In this document: piece by piece, positions 1 to 6,622 of the stretch
How the letters are laid out: each line of letters opens with the position of its first letter
Numbering within the stretch: the first letter of the stretch is position 1
Program-made: the position numbers and the translations under genes
NCBI GenBank assembly: GCA_022360415.1
Contig: JAKSDB010000049.1
Location: forward strand, 1-17,363
Direction: 5' to 3'
DNA length: 17,363 bases
Source: Chlorobiales bacterium
Lineage (GTDB): Bacteria; Bacteroidota; Chlorobiia; Chlorobiales; Chlorobiaceae
Notes under the pieces: model-generated
The model's input: the letters and a program-made list of their open reading frames with translations, nothing else
What the model was told of the DNA's origin: nothing
The model's database searches: none

Positions 1-1136
1 TGATCCTTTGCGTCGAATCTCCTGAAGGCGAGAAAACCTACGTTGCCGCTGCATTTCCAAGCGCGTGTGGCAAAACCAACTTTGCCATGCTCATTCCGCC
101 TGATTCTTTCGAAGGCTGGAAGGTAACAACTATCGGGGACGATATTGCCTGGATCAAACCGGGCGAGAACGGCAGGCTTCATGCTATCAATCCCGAATAC
201 GGTTTTTTCGGTGTGGCTCCCGGTACATCGGATAAAACAAACCCGAACGCCATGGTCACCCTGAAAGAGAACTGCATTTTCACCAATGTTGCATTGACAC
301 CGGAGGGTGATGTCTGGTGGGAAGGGATGTCGGATTCCCCACCCGACGGGTTGATCGACTGGCAGGGTAATCCCTGGTCGCCCGATATGGGGAAACCGGC
401 AGCCCACCCGAACGCGCGTTTCACGTCTCCCGCGTCACAGTGCCCCTCGATTGATCCTGACTGGGAGAATCCGGCGGGGGTACCGATCGATGCCTTTATT
501 TTCGGAGGGCGCCGCAGTGATCTTGTGCCTCTTGTCTACCAGTCCCCCAACTGGTATTTCGGAGTTTATCTTGCTGCAACCATGGGCTCGGAAAAAACAG
601 CGGCTGCGGCTGGAAAGATTGGAGATGTCCGACGTGATCCTTTTGCCATGCTGCCATTCTGCGGTTATCATATGGGCGATTACTTCAATCATTGGCTCCA
701 TGTCGGGCGCCTGCTGCAGGAACCACCGAGAATATTCGGGGTCAACTGGTTCCGGAAAGACGAAAACGGTGACTTTCTCTGGCCGGGCTTCGGCGAGAAC
801 ATGCGAGTGCTGAAATGGATCGTTGATCGTGTACATGGCAAGGCGGGAGCTGTAGAAAGTCCTCTCGGGTGGATGCCGAAATATGAGTCAATGGAGTGGG
901 GAGGGCTTGAGGAGTTCACGCCGGAAAAGTTTTCAAAACTGATGGCGGTTGAGCGTGAGGACTGGAAAAAAGAACTGCTTTCGCACGAGGAGCTTTTTGA
1001 AAAGCTTTACGACAAGCTTCCCAAAGAGTTTTCGCACATTCGTGAATTGCTGCTTTCGACTTTCTGGTTATCACCCGAGCACTGGGAGCTTGCCCCGGAG
1101 CGGTTCACGGATACAAGTGATAGCAATAATCATTGA
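1..1136 (+). CDS. pckG: Phosphoenolpyruvate carboxykinase, GTP-dependent (5' truncated)
   Basis: The open frame runs in from the window edge (first full codon at 3) and ends at TGA 1134-1136, giving about 377 C-terminal residues of an enzyme that is usually near 600. It interconverts oxaloacetate and PEP with GTP/GDP in the cytoplasm. The frame shows the GTP-PEPCK P-loop FPSACGKTN (coded about 54-80), the kinase-2 motif TIGDDIAWI (about 132-158) and the guanine/lid-region block WPGFGENMRVLKWIVDR (about 780-830). SACGKTN separates it from ATP-type PckA enzymes. In an organism fixing carbon by the reductive TCA cycle it would set the PEP/oxaloacetate balance (inference). The N-terminal part lies outside the window. 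The small gene that follows starts 10 bases after the stop and is probably co-transcribed. Confidence 0.96.
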   Translation, partial: ILCVESPEGEKTYVAAAFPSACGKTNFAMLIPPDSFEGWKVTTIGDDIAWIKPGENGRLHAINPEYGFFGVAPGTSDKTNPNAMVTLKENCIFTNVALTPEGDVWWEGMSDSPPDGLIDWQGNPWSPDMGKPAAHPNARFTSPASQCPSIDPDWENPAGVPIDAFIFGGRRSDLVPLVYQSPNWYFGVYLAATMGSEKTAAAAGKIGDVRRDPFAMLPFCGYHMGDYFNHWLHVGRLLQEPPRIFGVNWFRKDENGDFLWPGFGENMRVLKWIVDRVHGKAGAVESPLGWMPKYESMEWGGLEEFTPEKFSKLMAVEREDWKKELLSHEELFEKLYDKLPKEFSHIRELLLSTFWLSPEHWELAPERFTDTSDSNNH

Positions 1137-1145
1137 GAGATTTCG

Positions 1146-1349
1146 ATGGAGTGCAGAAAAGAGGAAAATCTCGAACGGTGCAACTGTACTTACGATCCTT
1201 GTCCCCGGAAAGGGATATGCTGCGAATGCATCGACTATCATAAAGGCAAAGGGCAAGTGCCGGCATGCCTTTTCCCTGACGATGCGGAACGCACATGGGA
1301 CAGGAGTATAGCCAAATTCATCGAGGTATATACGACGCAGGGACGGTAA
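1146..1349 (+). CDS. Small Cys-rich protein, DUF6485-like
   Basis: This 67-residue protein begins at ATG 1146, preceded by a purine-rich gagaga, 10 bases after the pckG stop. Its N-terminal half is dense in cysteines (C3, C12, C14, C19, C25, C26, C28, C42). The block CNCTYDPCPRKGICCECI is what I recognise as a DUF6485-type zinc-ribbon or metal-binding protein found in many anaerobes. A conserved ACLFPD follows, then a short helical tail. The function is unknown and I assign none; metal or Fe-S binding is inferred from the cysteine spacing. The last codons overlap the left arm of a hairpin shared with the convergent dodecin gene. Confidence 0.8.
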   Translation: MECRKEENLERCNCTYDPCPRKGICCECIDYHKGKGQVPACLFPDDAERTWDRSIAKFIEVYTTQGR

Positions 1350-1366
1350 ATGAGTGCCGCCCCTGC
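1337..1366 (-). terminator. Hairpin between convergent genes, possible terminator
   Basis: Arms 1337-1346 (GCAGGGACGG) and 1357-1366 (CCGCCCCTGC) enclose a 10-base loop. Read as minus-strand RNA all ten pairs form, one being G-U. On the plus strand the same position is an A-C mismatch. It sits just downstream of the dodecin stop and overlaps the end of the convergent DUF6485 gene. No U-run follows the stem in either direction, so it is not a textbook intrinsic terminator; it may act as a 3'-end stabiliser. Confidence 0.4.
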
Positions 1367-1372
1367 AAGTCG

Positions 1373-1588
1373 CTACTCATTTTCAAGGGTAAAGCCCAGT
1401 CTGACTGTTACCTGCCAGTAGGCGATCCTGTTTTCCTCCACGTGACACCTTGTTTCAACAACCTCGACCCAGCGTATGTGGCGGATTGTTTCAGCCGCTC
1501 TTTCAACGGCGTTGTTGACTGCATCTTCAATGCTTGTCTGGGAGGAGCCTACAAGCTCGATCTTTTTGTAAACGTGTGGTGTATTCAT
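1373..1588 (-). CDS. Dodecin family flavin-binding protein
   Basis: The protein is 71 residues from the ATG at 1588-1586 (minus strand), the usual dodecin length. Dodecins form hollow dodecamers that store or scavenge riboflavin, FMN or lumichrome in the cytoplasm. The frame shows the family pattern HVYKKIELVGSS, then an amphipathic helix (SIEDAVNNAVERAAETIRHI), then two strands with the conserved WVEVVETR and VTVRLGFTLE. The Trp of WVEV is the flavin-stacking residue in known dodecins. A TTG start at 1615 would add nine residues; neither start has a convincing ribosome-binding site, and the ATG gives the better family fit. The gene converges on the pckG-DUF6485 unit. Confidence 0.9.
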   Translation of the reverse strand: MNTPHVYKKIELVGSSQTSIEDAVNNAVERAAETIRHIRWVEVVETRCHVEENRIAYWQVTVRLGFTLENE

Positions 1589-1615
1589 GGGAAATATGGT
1601 TTTTACTTCTGACAA

Positions 1616-1843
1616 TTGCTATAGCGGATAAACTCGAGAATGCACATTTACAAATAAGCAAATAGGCGGCATTATCCCAAGAAAAGGTCTCGAACAAGCG
1701 GCATTGTTGTGATTCCATGCCTTCATTCCGGATAACACTGATTCTGATCCGATGTTTTTTGCTTGTGACTCCTTCTTTTTATATTATTTTATGATTAAAT
1801 AATTATATAGTTATAACTCAAGCCTAAACAATATTACCTTATC
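1616..1843. promoter_or_regulatory. Divergent intergenic region, probable promoters
   Basis: These 228 bases separate the minus-strand dodecin from the plus-strand DsrE2-like gene, so promoters for both are expected here. The right part (about 1775-1835) is very AT-rich. It holds a perfect 10-base palindrome AGTTATAACT at 1809-1818, 26 bases before the dsrE2-like ATG. A TTGTGA at about 1774 with AT-rich sequence downstream is a weak promoter candidate. I see no coding frame here. Confidence 0.35.
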
Positions 1844-2356
1844 ATGAGCGAAACACAGAAGAAAGTGGCGCTTATCGCGTCACAGGGAACGCTTGACTGG
1901 GCCTACCCTCCCTTTATCCTCGGTTCGGCAGCCGCCGCCATGGATATGGAGGTGGTGATATTCTTCACCTTTTACGGACTGCCGCTTCTCAATAAAAAGA
2001 TCGATGCGAAAATCTCTCCCCACAGCAATCCGGCCATGCCGATGAAAATGCCGTTCGGGGGCAAGGATTTCCAGAGCATCAACTGGCCGGTACCCAACAT
2101 CATATCAGGGAACATTCCGGGATTCGACACGCTTGCAACCAGCATGGTGAAAGAGACCTTCAAAAGCAAGGGGGTAGCGACCATCGAGGAGCTTCGGGAG
2201 CTCTGTATCGATTGCGGTGTGAAGTTTATCGCCTGTCAGATGACGATGGACGTGTTCGGTTTTACAAAAGATGACTTTATCGACGGTGTTGATTTCGGAG
2301 GAGCGGCCATGTTTCTCGAGTACGCAGCCGATGCCGATATCCAGTTGTTTATTTGA
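1844..2356 (+). CDS. DsrE2-like sulfur-transfer family protein (DsrE/F-like)
   Basis: The 170-residue protein starts at ATG 1844. The fold begins with a strand (KKVALIASQGTLDW) and a hydrophobic helix/strand pair with conserved AAAMDMEVVIFFTFYGLPLL. A mid-region rich in Met and Pro follows. The diagnostic C-terminal motif is ELCIDCGVKFIACQMTMDVFG with Cys121, Cys124 and Cys131. In DsrE2-type proteins the Cys of ACQM is the presumed persulfide carrier passing sulfane sulfur between rhodanese, TusA and dissimilatory sulfur enzymes. The extra Cys124, making a CxxC, is an addition I do not expect in all members. Such proteins are common in sulfur-oxidising phototrophs. The gene precedes cooC by 92 bases on the same strand; whether it serves that locus, for instance as a sulfur donor for clusters, is speculation. 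Confidence 0.82.
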   Translation: MSETQKKVALIASQGTLDWAYPPFILGSAAAAMDMEVVIFFTFYGLPLLNKKIDAKISPHSNPAMPMKMPFGGKDFQSINWPVPNIISGNIPGFDTLATSMVKETFKSKGVATIEELRELCIDCGVKFIACQMTMDVFGFTKDDFIDGVDFGGAAMFLEYAADADIQLFI

Positions 2357-2448
2357 CCTTTTTTGCCCCGATATTCTTTTGTCTGGAATCGAGCTGGATA
2401 AAGCCTCGGGCCTGAGCGGCAGAAGAGGATTCCCGGAGGAGGAAGTGC

Positions 2449-3222
2449 ATGAAAATTGCTGTTACCGGAAAGGGCGGGGTTGGCAAGACAACCCTTTCTG
2501 CCCTTCTTGCCAGGGAACTCGCCCGTCAAGGCAAAAGAGTTCTTGCTATTGACGCGGATCCGAATGCCAATCTTGCCGGTGCGCTTGGTTACGACGAGGA
2601 AAAATCAGGCAGGATCGAGCCCCTGATAGAAAAAAAAGCTCTTATCGAAGAGCGGACCGGTTCGAAGCCAGGGGAGATGGGCGGATATTTTGTTCTTAAC
2701 CCTAAAGTTGATGACCTTGTTGAAAAATTTTCGGTTGAGACAGAGGGGCTGAGACTGATGGTTACAGGCGAGCTGAAGGAAGCTCTGGGAGGCTGCTATT
2801 GTCCCGAAAATTCCTTACTCCGTTCTTTTCTGCGACACCTCATGGTTGAGCGGGATGAATGGGTGATTCTGGATATGGAAGCCGGTTTCGAACATCTGAC
2901 AAGGGGGACGGCTGAATCAGTCGGAATGTTGCTTGTTGTCATGGAGCCGGGCCTGAGAGCACTGAAAACCGCTGAAAAAATAACCTCGCTTGCGCATCAG
3001 CTTCACATTCGGAAGGTGGGGTATGTCATCAACAAGGTGCACAGCAAAGGCCAGGAAAAAAGGATTGCAGACAAGCTGGGTGCAGATGACATATGGACAA
3101 CTATTCCCTTTGATTTTCAGGCGCTGGAAGCCGACCTTTCGGGTGTCTCACCCTATGACCAGTGCCCGGAAATGCGGGAAAAGGCCAAGGAGTTGATGAA
3201 GTTATGTGTGAATGTTGAGTGA
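2449..3222 (+). CDS. cooC: CooC, nickel-insertion ATPase for carbon monoxide dehydrogenase
   Basis: The 257-residue protein starts at ATG 2449 with a strong Shine-Dalgarno (GGAGGAGG, 2435-2442), one of the few in the window. It is a MinD/SIMIBI-class P-loop ATPase with the deviant Walker A GKGGVGKTT (residues 7-15, signature Lys8) and DADPNAN at 35-41. The switch/Walker B region is VILDMEAGFEHLTRGTAE (139-156). Cys116-Tyr-Cys118 forms the CxC that in Carboxydothermus CooC1 binds one Ni or Zn at the dimer interface. CooC uses ATP-driven dimerisation to mature the NiFe C-cluster of CooS. The keyed CxC shows this is a real maturase and not a generic MinD. Its presence upstream implies that the cooS-like gene at 8216 makes a metal-loaded product. 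Confidence 0.92.
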   Translation: MKIAVTGKGGVGKTTLSALLARELARQGKRVLAIDADPNANLAGALGYDEEKSGRIEPLIEKKALIEERTGSKPGEMGGYFVLNPKVDDLVEKFSVETEGLRLMVTGELKEALGGCYCPENSLLRSFLRHLMVERDEWVILDMEAGFEHLTRGTAESVGMLLVVMEPGLRALKTAEKITSLAHQLHIRKVGYVINKVHSKGQEKRIADKLGADDIWTTIPFDFQALEADLSGVSPYDQCPEMREKAKELMKLCVNVE

Positions 3223-3300
3223 TGCCCCTATCATTTGCTGCTTGCCATGACTATAGAGGAGTCTTAAAAAAACAGGAAGGTTTTTGTTTGTGAAATATGT

Positions 3301-3312
3301 TAACAATTGTTA
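3301..3312. promoter_or_regulatory. Candidate operator, copy 1 (palindrome TAACAATTGTTA)
   Basis: TAACAATTGTTA is a perfect 12-base palindrome, 79 bases after the cooC stop. Symmetry of this size fits a dimeric regulator. It does not match the CooA consensus (TGTCG-N6-CGACA) or an FNR box (TTGAT-N4-ATCAA). A one-mismatch copy lies 169 bases downstream in the same gap. Confidence 0.4.
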
Positions 3313-3469
3313 CTTTTTGGTGAAAATGTTATGACAGTGTTGTATGCCATCCTGCTATCAGGGCGTTGCTGCACCGTAGAGTGTCCCTCAACAGAACGAA
3401 CATTTTTTTCCTGTGAACGGGTAGTAAATGGTTAAGAGTGCCCTGTTCAATTTTTTTATGTGAGAGTAT

Positions 3470-3481
3470 TAACAATTGTGA
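3470..3481. promoter_or_regulatory. Candidate operator, copy 2 (TAACAATTGTGA)
   Basis: This matches copy 1 at 11 of 12 positions. It sits 91 bases before the ATG of the substrate-binding protein. Recurrence in one intergenic region makes a shared binding site more likely than chance, but a 12-base AT-rich word is weak evidence alone. Confidence 0.38.
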
Positions 3482-3571
3482 AGTTTCGGTTTGGTTTGCT
3501 GGTCGCAGCTTCTGCATGATACTGCTGCACAGGTCTATAGCAATCCGACCATTAAAAAACGGGAGTCCGGT

Positions 3572-4804
3572 ATGAAAAAGGAAGAAAAAAACATGTCGCG
3601 CCGCAAATTCATTCAGAATTCCGCAGTTGGTTTGAGTGCGTTGTTTGCCGGGTATCCCCTGTTGCAGGGATGTTCGAAAGAAGAACAGGGGGCAGCGCCG
3701 GGTGTTGCATCCGCTAAAAAGGTGAAAAGCTGCTACCTTCCGATTACCGACGCTACCCCTATCATCCTCGCGCACGAGCTTGGTTTTTACAAAGAGATGG
3801 GTATAGAATCCGAAAAGCCGGTGCTCATCAGGGGGTGGGCGCCGATGGCCGAAGCGTTTATGGCCGGAAGGTTCAACCTGACGCATTTGCTGGCGCCGAT
3901 TCCGATCTACATGCGTTACAGCAAGGGTTTTCCAGTGAAAGTTATAGCATGGGATCACATCAACGGCTCGGCTCTGACTGTCGGGAAGGACAGCGGAATA
4001 GATTCCTATGCCGATCTGGGAGGTAAACAGATTGCGGTTCCCTACTGGTATTCCATGCACAACATCATCATACAGATGATTGCAAGAGAGATGGGGATCG
4101 AGCCGGTTATTCAGAACAAGAACGCGCCTCTTGGGGAGAATCAGATGAACCTTTTCGTTATGGCTCCTCCGGACATGCCCACAGCGATGGCCTCGAAAGC
4201 CATTGACGGATATATAGTCGCCGAGCCTTTCAACGCGGCAGGAGAGATTCTCGCAGGCGGCAAGATTGTCCGCTTTACCGGTGACGTCTGGAAAAACCAT
4301 CCCTGCTGTGTTGCGGTCATGAATGAAAAGGAGCTTGCGGACAAGGTATGGTCACATAACGTGATCAAGGCGCTCGTGAAGGCAGAGCTCTGGGCTCTGA
4401 ACAATGCTGAAGAAGCGGCACACATCCTTTCGAAGGATGGCGCACAATATCTCCCGCTTCCGGAAAAAGTGGTCAAAAGGGCGATGCTGAAGTACGATCT
4501 CGATACGTACGGCGAGAATGGTGGCACAGGCGCGATTCAGCATCCTGAATGGGAGGCGGAAAGGCTTTCCTACAATCCCTACCAGTTCGAATCCGCAACA
4601 CACAAGATGGTCGAGATGATGAAGCAGACAAAAATGGAGGGTGACCTGGCTTTCATGAAAGGTCTCAACCCTGCAAACGTGCATGCGGAGCTGATGTATA
4701 CGGCTGGTGTCGAGGAGGCTTCATCGGAGCTTGGCGGTCTTGCGCAGTTTGCCGGTGTCGATCCAGCCAATCCATATGTAAGGGAAGAGGTTATTGCAGT
4801 ATAA
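3572..4804 (+). CDS. NitT/TauT-type ABC transporter substrate-binding lipoprotein, Tat-exported
   Basis: The start is ATG 3572, with GGGAG six bases upstream; an upstream GTG at 3491 has no ribosome site and would disrupt the signal peptide. The protein is 410 residues. A twin-arginine motif SRRKFI (residues 9-14), a hydrophobic stretch and a lipobox LLQGC (Cys34) indicate Tat export and lipid anchoring. The mature part resembles the NrtA/SsuA/TauA family: ATPIILAHELGFYKEMGIE, a hinge-region GWAPMAEAFMAGRFNLTHLLAP, then VAVPYWYSMHNII and DGYIVAEPFNAAGEI. A KNHPCCVAVM block carries adjacent cysteines. It should deliver a small, perhaps anionic, solute to the permease at 4972. The ligand is not identifiable: nitrate, sulfonates, taurine, bicarbonate, thiamine precursors and others are all known for this fold. 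A later ATG at 3593 would leave only one residue before SRRKF. Confidence 0.88.
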   Translation: MKKEEKNMSRRKFIQNSAVGLSALFAGYPLLQGCSKEEQGAAPGVASAKKVKSCYLPITDATPIILAHELGFYKEMGIESEKPVLIRGWAPMAEAFMAGRFNLTHLLAPIPIYMRYSKGFPVKVIAWDHINGSALTVGKDSGIDSYADLGGKQIAVPYWYSMHNIIIQMIAREMGIEPVIQNKNAPLGENQMNLFVMAPPDMPTAMASKAIDGYIVAEPFNAAGEILAGGKIVRFTGDVWKNHPCCVAVMNEKELADKVWSHNVIKALVKAELWALNNAEEAAHILSKDGAQYLPLPEKVVKRAMLKYDLDTYGENGGTGAIQHPEWEAERLSYNPYQFESATHKMVEMMKQTKMEGDLAFMKGLNPANVHAELMYTAGVEEASSELGGLAQFAGVDPANPYVREEVIAV

Positions 4805-4971
4805 GCCAGCCTTATGCCTGATCCTTTGCCCCTGGCAATGGTGAGAGAAAGGGGCTCTACTCTACTTCAATGAATTCAAAACACGGCAGGTGGCCTGTCT
4901 GAAGAGAGCAGGTCACATGGAAAGGTACGCTCAAAAGAGGTTGACAAGTTTTAACCAGCCGAATCGTAATC
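4805..4971. other. Intercistronic gap with two hairpins
   Basis: This 167-base gap is the largest inside the importer-CooS operon. It holds stem 1, GCCCCT 4828-4833 with AGGGGC 4850-4855 (16-base loop). Stem 2 is GTGGCCTG 4890-4897 with CAGGTCAC 4909-4916 (one G-U pair, 11-base loop). Neither is followed by a T-run. They could protect the 3' end of the upstream mRNA, which would fit the common need for more binding protein than permease; this is inference. Confidence 0.35.
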
Positions 4972-5766
4972 ATGTCAGAAAAACAACAAAAGTCACGAAC
5001 CGGGAATATAGGAGGTTTTATTGCAGACAGGAGCTACTATGTGCTTGGTGTACTGCTGTTTCTTGTTGTCTGGCAGGCTGCAAGCATGTTGAAAATGTTC
5101 GGAAACGATTTCAGCGAAGCATTCTCCCCTCTTGCGGCAGCACTTGCGCTTATAGAGATGGCCAAGGACGGCGATATCGTGCGTCATGCAGTGCCGAGCC
5201 TGAGAAGGGTGCTGGTCAGTTTGGCATGCGCGATTATCGTTGCGCTGCCGGTGGGTGTTCTCGTAGGATATTTCAAAAGGCTCGAGCAACTAACCTATGT
5301 GGTGTTCCAGTTCATGCGTATGATCTCTCCGCTTGCCTGGATGCCCATAGCGATAATCATGTTCGGTGTCGGCGATGTGTCGGTCACGTTTCTGCTCTGG
5401 CTGGTAGCTATCTGGCCGCTTATACTCAACACCGCTCACGGTGCAGGAAGGGTGAGTCCCCTCTGGCTGAATATGGCAAAAACCATGGGGGCAATGGATG
5501 CGGGTATTCTCAGGAAAATCATCATCCCGGCAGCAATTCCCGATATGCTTACCGGTCTGCGCCTTGCCGTCGGGGTAAGCTGGATTATTCTTGTCCCGGC
5601 AGAGATGCTCGGTGTTCCGGACGGACTGGGCTACTTCATCCTGGATACGAGGGACAGGTTTCGTTACGATCAGCTCATAGCGACGATTGTTGTCATCGGA
5701 GCCATCGGTTATCTGCTTGACTCGGTCAACCGCTGGCTCATCAGCAAATACTCTTGGAAAATCTGA
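4972..5766 (+). CDS. NitT/TauT-type ABC transporter permease
   Basis: The 264-residue protein starts at ATG 4972; no good Shine-Dalgarno is visible. It has about six hydrophobic segments, including YYVLGVLLFLVVWQAA near the start, VSLACAIIVALPVGVLVGYF, PLAWMPIAIIMFGVG, VTFLLWLVAIWPLIL and a C-terminal QLIATIVVIGAIGYLLD. The cytoplasmic EAA loop that couples to the ATPases is TMGAMDAGILRKIIIPAAIP followed by DMLTGLRLAVGVSW. This is the BPD_transp_1 fold of SsuC/NrtB/TauC. It is the only permease gene at the locus, so the membrane part is most simply a homodimer, although two unlike ATPases follow. ATPase 1 begins 15 bases after its stop. Confidence 0.93.
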   Translation: MSEKQQKSRTGNIGGFIADRSYYVLGVLLFLVVWQAASMLKMFGNDFSEAFSPLAAALALIEMAKDGDIVRHAVPSLRRVLVSLACAIIVALPVGVLVGYFKRLEQLTYVVFQFMRMISPLAWMPIAIIMFGVGDVSVTFLLWLVAIWPLILNTAHGAGRVSPLWLNMAKTMGAMDAGILRKIIIPAAIPDMLTGLRLAVGVSWIILVPAEMLGVPDGLGYFILDTRDRFRYDQLIATIVVIGAIGYLLDSVNRWLISKYSWKI

Positions 5767-5781
5767 TAACGGGGATTGGCT

Positions 5782-6615
5782 ATGTCGGACGAATTGCATA
5801 ACGGCAGCATAACGGCGGGAAGAAAAAAACTGATAAGCCTGAGGGGAGTTTCAAAAAACTTCAGGAAAAATGGTAAAGAGATAACGGTTGTAAACAATTG
5901 CAATCTTGATATCGCGGAAAACGAATTTCTCGTCATAGTCGGACCGACCGGCAGCGGGAAATCAACTTTTCTGAAAATGATTGCAGGTTTCGAGGCCCCG
6001 ACGACGGGGGAGATCAGGCTTGGCGGCGAAATAATCAAGGGACCGGGAGCCGACCGGGGAATGATCTTTCAGGAATATGCTCTGCTTCCGTGGAGAAATG
6101 TTCTGAAAAACGTCGAACTGGGGCTTGAATTTAAAGGGGGCAAAAGCGAGGCCCGGAACAGGGAGCTTGCCATGAAGTATATCGATATGGTCGGGCTTTC
6201 CTCCGCAGTGAACAAGCACCCCGTTGAGCTTTCCGGAGGCATGAAGCGGAGAGCGTCGCTGGCTATGATTCTCGTTACGAAGCCGAAAATATTGCTCATG
6301 GACGGGCCGTTCAACGCGCTTGACTCGAAAACGAAAATGACGCTGCATGAGGAGATTACGAGGATATGGAAGCACGAGCGCAACACGATCATCTTTGTGA
6401 CCTCGGATCTTGACGAGGCGGTAAAACTCAGCGACAGGATCGCGGTTATGAACCGGGCAGGACAGATATCGAACATATTCCGCAACGATCTGCCGCGTCC
6501 CCGGACCGGGAAGGCCGCGCTGGAAACGGATTTTCACAACCGGTTTGTCAAGCTTCGCGAAGAGGTGTTGAACGAGGTCAAGGCAGGTGCGGGTAAAGCG
6601 GTCTGTGAATACTGA
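5782..6615 (+). CDS. ABC importer ATP-binding protein 1, degenerate catalytic site
   Basis: ATG 5782 follows GGGGA at a good distance; a TTG two codons upstream is less likely. The product is 277 residues. It has Walker A GPTGSGKST (54-62), Q-loop FQEYALLPW (Gln97) and a canonical signature LSGGM (150-154). Walker B is LLMD (171-174), but the next residue is Gly175 where the catalytic Glu should be (LLMDGPF, codon GGG at 6304-6306). The H-loop reads VTSDLDEA with Ser208 replacing the switch His. The frame is otherwise intact, so these are not pseudogene signs. Alone it should hydrolyse ATP poorly or not at all. Its intact signature can still complete the ATP site of the partner encoded 7 bases downstream. 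It is SsuB/NrtD/TauB-related and similar to that partner, including a shared LPRPR near the C-terminus. Confidence 0.93.
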   Translation: MSDELHNGSITAGRKKLISLRGVSKNFRKNGKEITVVNNCNLDIAENEFLVIVGPTGSGKSTFLKMIAGFEAPTTGEIRLGGEIIKGPGADRGMIFQEYALLPWRNVLKNVELGLEFKGGKSEARNRELAMKYIDMVGLSSAVNKHPVELSGGMKRRASLAMILVTKPKILLMDGPFNALDSKTKMTLHEEITRIWKHERNTIIFVTSDLDEAVKLSDRIAVMNRAGQISNIFRNDLPRPRTGKAALETDFHNRFVKLREEVLNEVKAGAGKAVCEY

Positions 6616-6622
6616 TTTTCCG

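Larger units (their letters stand above)
3223..3571. promoter_or_regulatory. 349-base leader between cooC and the transporter locus
   Basis: No credible gene lies here. The stretch holds two near-identical palindromic sites (see 3301-3312 and 3470-3481), several A/T tracts, and a GGGAG Shine-Dalgarno at 3561-3565 for the substrate-binding protein. There is no clear GC-rich terminator after cooC; only an AT-only AAAAAC/GTTTTT stem near 3266-3285 is visible. The length and the paired sites suggest that this is the main promoter/operator of the importer-CooS operon. No consensus -35/-10 pair is convincing by eye. Confidence 0.5.

Noticed and set aside
3266..3285. AAAAAC/GTTTTT stem after cooC as a terminator
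   Set aside because: It is a six-pair stem almost entirely of A-T, which would be too weak, and the sequence is simply A/T tract rich.
3329..4300. 323-codon minus-strand open frame opposite the binding protein
   Set aside because: It is antisense to a well-supported Tat lipoprotein, with Arg/His-rich, low-complexity composition and no motif.
4941..4946. TTGACA resembling a -35 box before the permease
   Set aside because: A -10 at 17-base spacing would fall at 4964-4969 (TCGTAA), next to the start codon, and it does not match the consensus.
4890..5720. 276-codon plus-strand open frame overlapping the permease gene
   Set aside because: It lies out of frame over the clear permease frame, is rich in Cys, Arg and Ser with no recognisable domain, and has no ribosome site; it is a shadow of the real gene.
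5890..5901. A third copy of the AACAATTG word inside ATPase 1
   Set aside because: It matches only the core, lies in coding sequence and lacks the flanking symmetry, so I take it as chance.
5782..6615. ATPase 1 as a pseudogene
   Set aside because: The frame is full length with intact Walker A, Q-loop and signature and tight operon spacing; the losses are confined to the two residues that matter for hydrolysis.
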